Shown piece by piece: positions 63,401-64,000 of a stretch of DNA of 64,000 bases. The stretch lies in NCBI GenBank assembly GCA_964017185.1, contig OZ024871.1:31224488-31288487 (forward strand), given 5' to 3'. The notes beneath the pieces were generated by a model that worked only from the letters and a program-made list of their open reading frames with translations, did no database searches and was not told where the DNA came from. Every line of letters starts with the position of its first letter. The stretch's first letter is position 1. Made by a program: the position numbers and the translations under genes. Source of the DNA: Rugalucina vietnamica. Taxonomy: Eukaryota > Mollusca > Bivalvia > Lucinida > Lucinidae.

Positions 63401-63753
63401 CAGTTATTAATGTACAGCTGACTTGTTTTTGGGTTTTTGCATATGCAAAAAGCTGGTTTTATCAGTCGATGGTGGGGGTGGGGAGATACAGTTGTGTCAA
63501 GCAATTGCAGCTGAATAATTATGGTTAGAAAAGGAAGGTTTTTGGGATATAGTGATAGTAGTGAACCCGCTGTATCCTTACAAGCCTCACTTTTCTTAAC
63601 TAAAGTATTTCAATACAATATGTACATTTGTTCAATTACATCTGAAATTTTATTTTGTAGGATATAAACAAAGAAGTCTATGACTTTTTGGCTTCCGCTA
63701 GTGCCAAATATGGTGTAGGATTTTGGAAACCAGGCAGTGGTATTATTCACCAG
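54424..63753 (+). CDS. ACO2: ACO2, mitochondrial aconitate hydratase, 5' part (7 coding exons; gene continues off the right edge)
   Basis: Exons: 54424-54453, 60198-60266, 60642-60721, 61205-61271, 62386-62457, 63119-63238, 63661-63753, all GT-AG and in phase, 177 codons. It interconverts citrate and isocitrate in the mitochondrial matrix with a [4Fe-4S] cluster. The N-terminus ([20 protein letters not shown]) is basic and fits a mitochondrial presequence. Recognisable aconitase blocks are [57 protein letters not shown] and [16 protein letters not shown]. Substrate-pocket residues Gln (DATAQM) and Asp-His (CDHLIEA) are present. The family length is near 780 residues, so about three quarters of the gene, including the cluster cysteines, lies outside. 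Confidence 0.96.
54743..54905 (+). mobile_element. SINE-like fragment joined to an inverted LINE tail
   Basis: GGCGTAGGGGTAGAGGATAC resembles an A box and CCAGGTTTGATAC a B box. Beyond it, the stretch from CAGAATGGATTACTGGTG to AGTTGACAATACC is the reverse complement of the LINE 3' tail. Confidence 0.45.
55279..55304. repeat. A run (26 bases)
   Basis: Simple homopolymer in ACO2 intron 1, upstream of the LINE. Confidence 0.8.
55839..56294 (+). CDS. LINE leader frame: hydrophobic N-terminus plus 2A-like motif
   Basis: From [18 protein letters not shown], a signal-anchor-like start, the frame runs to [17 protein letters not shown] (about 56050-56101). D-I-E-x-N-P-G is the core of 2A ribosome-skipping peptides, known from several APE-type LINEs of invertebrates. 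Here Ser replaces the usual final Pro. Directly after it the PHD-finger frame continues one base out of register, so this frame stops at 56294 in unrelated residues. The residues after the motif are therefore probably not real. Confidence 0.6.
   Translation: MFYRLVLFLALGFCFWKWINSTCSLDPNHDCNIGTEKTSGNISHFLAYSRKLGNRRSSEGLQSFKPSKGTNLLTLIILAGDIEMNPGSCVGYAKNTVKLPTNLSHAMTAKSAFMRHVQIPAKKNFPVWKMKMNLGIVQTAKQTVVFAVGLS
56087..59383 (+). CDS. LINE ORF2: PHD finger, APE endonuclease, reverse transcriptase
   Basis: About 1098 codons open from just after the 2A-like motif; there is no in-frame ATG at its beginning. It starts with a Cys/His finger (CRLCKKYC...CNDCEKRFH...C, then [12 protein letters not shown]). 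An endonuclease follows ([29 protein letters not shown]). RT motifs include [34 protein letters not shown] and LFADDC, followed by the CR1-type C-terminal domain. There is no internal stop. Expression of this copy would need the upstream frame to be in register, which it is not. Confidence 0.88.
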   Translation, partial: NESRFLCRLCKKYCKATDKFVTCNDCEKRFHATCANPSEKELSSLENENEPWYCSDCKADCGLCSGAVLNSHKAVQCDKCEMWVHNKCSLVSDNQYENIQNSNCSWICPKCDFFNFSDSFFSDQLNLEEQNRFAPLSNDSSCGTKTCGSGTNKNKFISGLKFSSININSIRGKKLELLAFLDLHQPQIVAIQETKIDNTISTSELFPETCPYNVYRKDRTLDGGGVMLLIHKDIPHMPITELENGSESVWVKVFANKTSHFVASWYRPPDGKIEELELFKDQLEKVKTLHKGNKPPSVHVMGDFNFRDIVWPDRLNKLGFSLSVSEGAKLVELISDHELEQVVHFPTRGQNTLDLIITSLPGQFVDIHSPDRLSDHDIVSGTLKIVIPPIKKPKRKVYKYQKGDYESMKGDALQFAKEKYFNGYSGTRSVQENFNLITSFIQESVDKHIPSKTSRSVSSVPWLTPEIRRKIRRKNATHAKAKKTGNAKFRTKFETLRREIKADIRKQHELYVNNLVGDVKANPRDFYRYINSQKKDVQGIPPLKKRNGSGLAESDFEKAGEFNGQFTDVFTKTEHSQVPLLNRKAPFMEDIVISKEGVTKLLKGLNPSKALGPDELHPRVLKELASELGPVFAHLFQQSIDSGEIPKEWSLANICPLFKKADRSLACNYRPVSLTCVPCKLLEHIVCSNIMSHLDHHKLLSDRQHAFRKSHSCETQLATVIDDWAKILDNQGQVDTFILDFEKAFDTPPHELLKSKLFSYGIGGKTIKWIDAFLCYRQQRVVVNGVKSDWAPVVSGVPQGTVLGPLLFSLHINDITSDIESEIRLFADDCVCYREIKNEEDTVKLQKDIDRLGSWARKWGMRFQPVKCNMMQLTNKRTSKIQASYKLEGTVLENVESIKYLGVTITKDLKWNTHISNVCTKANRTLGFLRRNLFSCPQDVREAAYKGLVRPILEYGSSVWDPHYEGLIDDLEKVQKRAARFVTRNYTYEKGSMTGILKKLKWESLQKRRKDNRIILLYKGLKGRAKIPTDDLIPKNRRCRNQHSLAFQIPSASTNAYLHSFFPQTIRDWNELPDSLISSAELSDDCVSKFTSLVRARD
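59479..60197. other. Remainder of ACO2 intron 1
   Basis: Contains a badly diverged 235-bp hairpin MITE (about 59935-60185; CAGCTGTGCAGTAATTGCACAG core) that ends close to the acceptor attacag of exon 2. No gene. Confidence 0.5.
60198..60266 (+). CDS. ACO2: ACO2 coding exon 2
   Basis: Acceptor tattacag, donor AAG|gtaaga; 23 codons ([20 protein letters not shown]...), the Ala/Thr-rich second half of the presequence. Confidence 0.85.
60642..60721 (+). CDS. ACO2: ACO2 coding exon 3
   Basis: Acceptor atttgcag, donor AAAG|gtaggg, ending in phase 2. [11 protein letters not shown]...[13 protein letters not shown] corresponds to the start of mature aconitase. Confidence 0.93.
61205..61271 (+). CDS. 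ACO2: ACO2 coding exon 4
   Basis: Acceptor atttcag, donor CAG|gtaatt. [20 protein letters not shown] is strongly conserved. Confidence 0.96.
61299..61537. mobile_element. 235-bp hairpin MITE, copy 10, just after ACO2 exon 4
   Basis: It begins 27 bases after the exon 4 donor. The central stem is nearly perfect (CTTCGCTGTTATCGCGAAG). Confidence 0.75.
61540..61775. mobile_element. 235-bp hairpin MITE, copy 11 (opposite orientation)
   Basis: Abuts copy 10 in the reverse orientation, sharing the ATTTGATCCGCCAC flank, so the two make a large inverted pair. Confidence 0.68.
62386..62457 (+). CDS. ACO2: ACO2 coding exon 5
   Basis: Acceptor gttacag, donor CAG|gtaaga. Encodes [20 protein letters not shown] and ATAQ; the Gln is a substrate-pocket residue in the family. 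Confidence 0.97.
62595..62806. mobile_element. 235-bp hairpin MITE, copy 12 (opposite orientation)
   Basis: Terminal repeats TGAGCCGCCGCATGGGAA and GAGGCGGCTCA are clear; one arm of the central stem is deleted. Confidence 0.68.
63119..63238 (+). CDS. ACO2: ACO2 coding exon 6
   Basis: Acceptor tatttcag, donor AAG|gtagga. Encodes [20 protein letters not shown] and the [20 protein letters not shown] block with catalytic Asp-His. Confidence 0.97.
63661..63753 (+). CDS. ACO2: ACO2 coding exon 7
   Basis: Acceptor tattttgtag, donor CAG|gtaact. Encodes [20 protein letters not shown] and [11 protein letters not shown]; the next exon lies outside the window. Confidence 0.97.
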
Positions 63754-63784
63754 GTAACTATAGTTAAAGTCCACCAACTAAACT

Positions 63785-63975
63785 AAGAGCCTCCATGGTG
63801 CTGTGGTTAAGTCATTCGCCTTGTAAATCAGGCATCACAGGTTCAATTTTCGGCTTCTCCAGTCTGTTGGATGAGACTATAAACCAACGTCTCGTCTCCT
63901 AATGACCTTGGCTGCTGGTGCAATGTTTAAACCCCAAATTAACCAGCGAACTAAAATATTTCCTTGATTCAGTTT
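63785..63975 (+). mobile_element. tRNA-derived SINE with conserved core
   Basis: GTGCTGTGGTTAAGTCATTC (A-box region) and CAGGTTCAATTTT (B box) precede TTGGATGAGACTATAAACCA, a central-domain sequence shared by several animal SINE families as I recall. Confidence 0.6.
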
Positions 63976-64000
63976 TTTGCCTTTGGCTCTTTCCCAAAAG

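Overview
The window is animal nuclear DNA, and it most resembles a mollusc, probably a bivalve. Two intron-containing metazoan genes with canonical GT-AG exons lie on the + strand: an LRMDA orthologue (29402-48808, eight coding exons) and the 5' part of mitochondrial aconitase ACO2 (54424 to the right edge, seven coding exons seen). The taxonomic call is inference from gene sequence, AT-rich introns and the density of short foldback repeats; no marker gene fixes it.

Left part (1 to about 15.4 kb): a large, gene-dense Polinton/Maverick-type element, a virus-like self-synthesising transposon, cut by the left edge. It carries a retroviral-type integrase, a protein-primed family B DNA polymerase, an A32/FtsK-like packaging ATPase, a probable double-jelly-roll major capsid protein, a penton-like protein, a fibre-like trimeric coiled-coil protein and several membrane or structural proteins of unknown function. 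Almost every reading frame is intact, spacers are 25-60 bp, and four divergent gene pairs share tiny A/T-rich bidirectional promoters. No adenovirus-type cysteine protease is recognisable in the visible part.

Middle (15.4-28.4 kb): nested transposons without host genes. A 4.1-kb long-inverted-repeat element (16736-20843) has CAC...GTG ends and a 5-bp target duplication. A recent Ty3/gypsy LTR retrotransposon of the Gmr1 type (21209-28089; integrase before reverse transcriptase, SCAN-like gag) sits on the - strand with LTRs that differ at only two sites. It is inserted in a short CpG-rich foldback element.

Right part (28.4-64 kb): LRMDA starts just 3' of two CACGTG E-boxes. Its introns are packed with foldback/MITE families, a 147-bp tandem-repeat element and other terminal-inverted-repeat elements. 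The 5.6-kb intergenic region holds more of these. ACO2 exon 1 follows a consensus CRE; its large first intron contains a sense-oriented LINE (PHD finger, APE endonuclease, RT) with a 2A-like peptide upstream and an apparent frameshift at the 2A junction.

The Polinton proteins would act together in integration, protein-primed replication, packaging and virion assembly. The LTR element and LINE are independent retroelements. LRMDA (pigment organelle biology) and ACO2 (TCA cycle) are ordinary host genes with no evident functional link.
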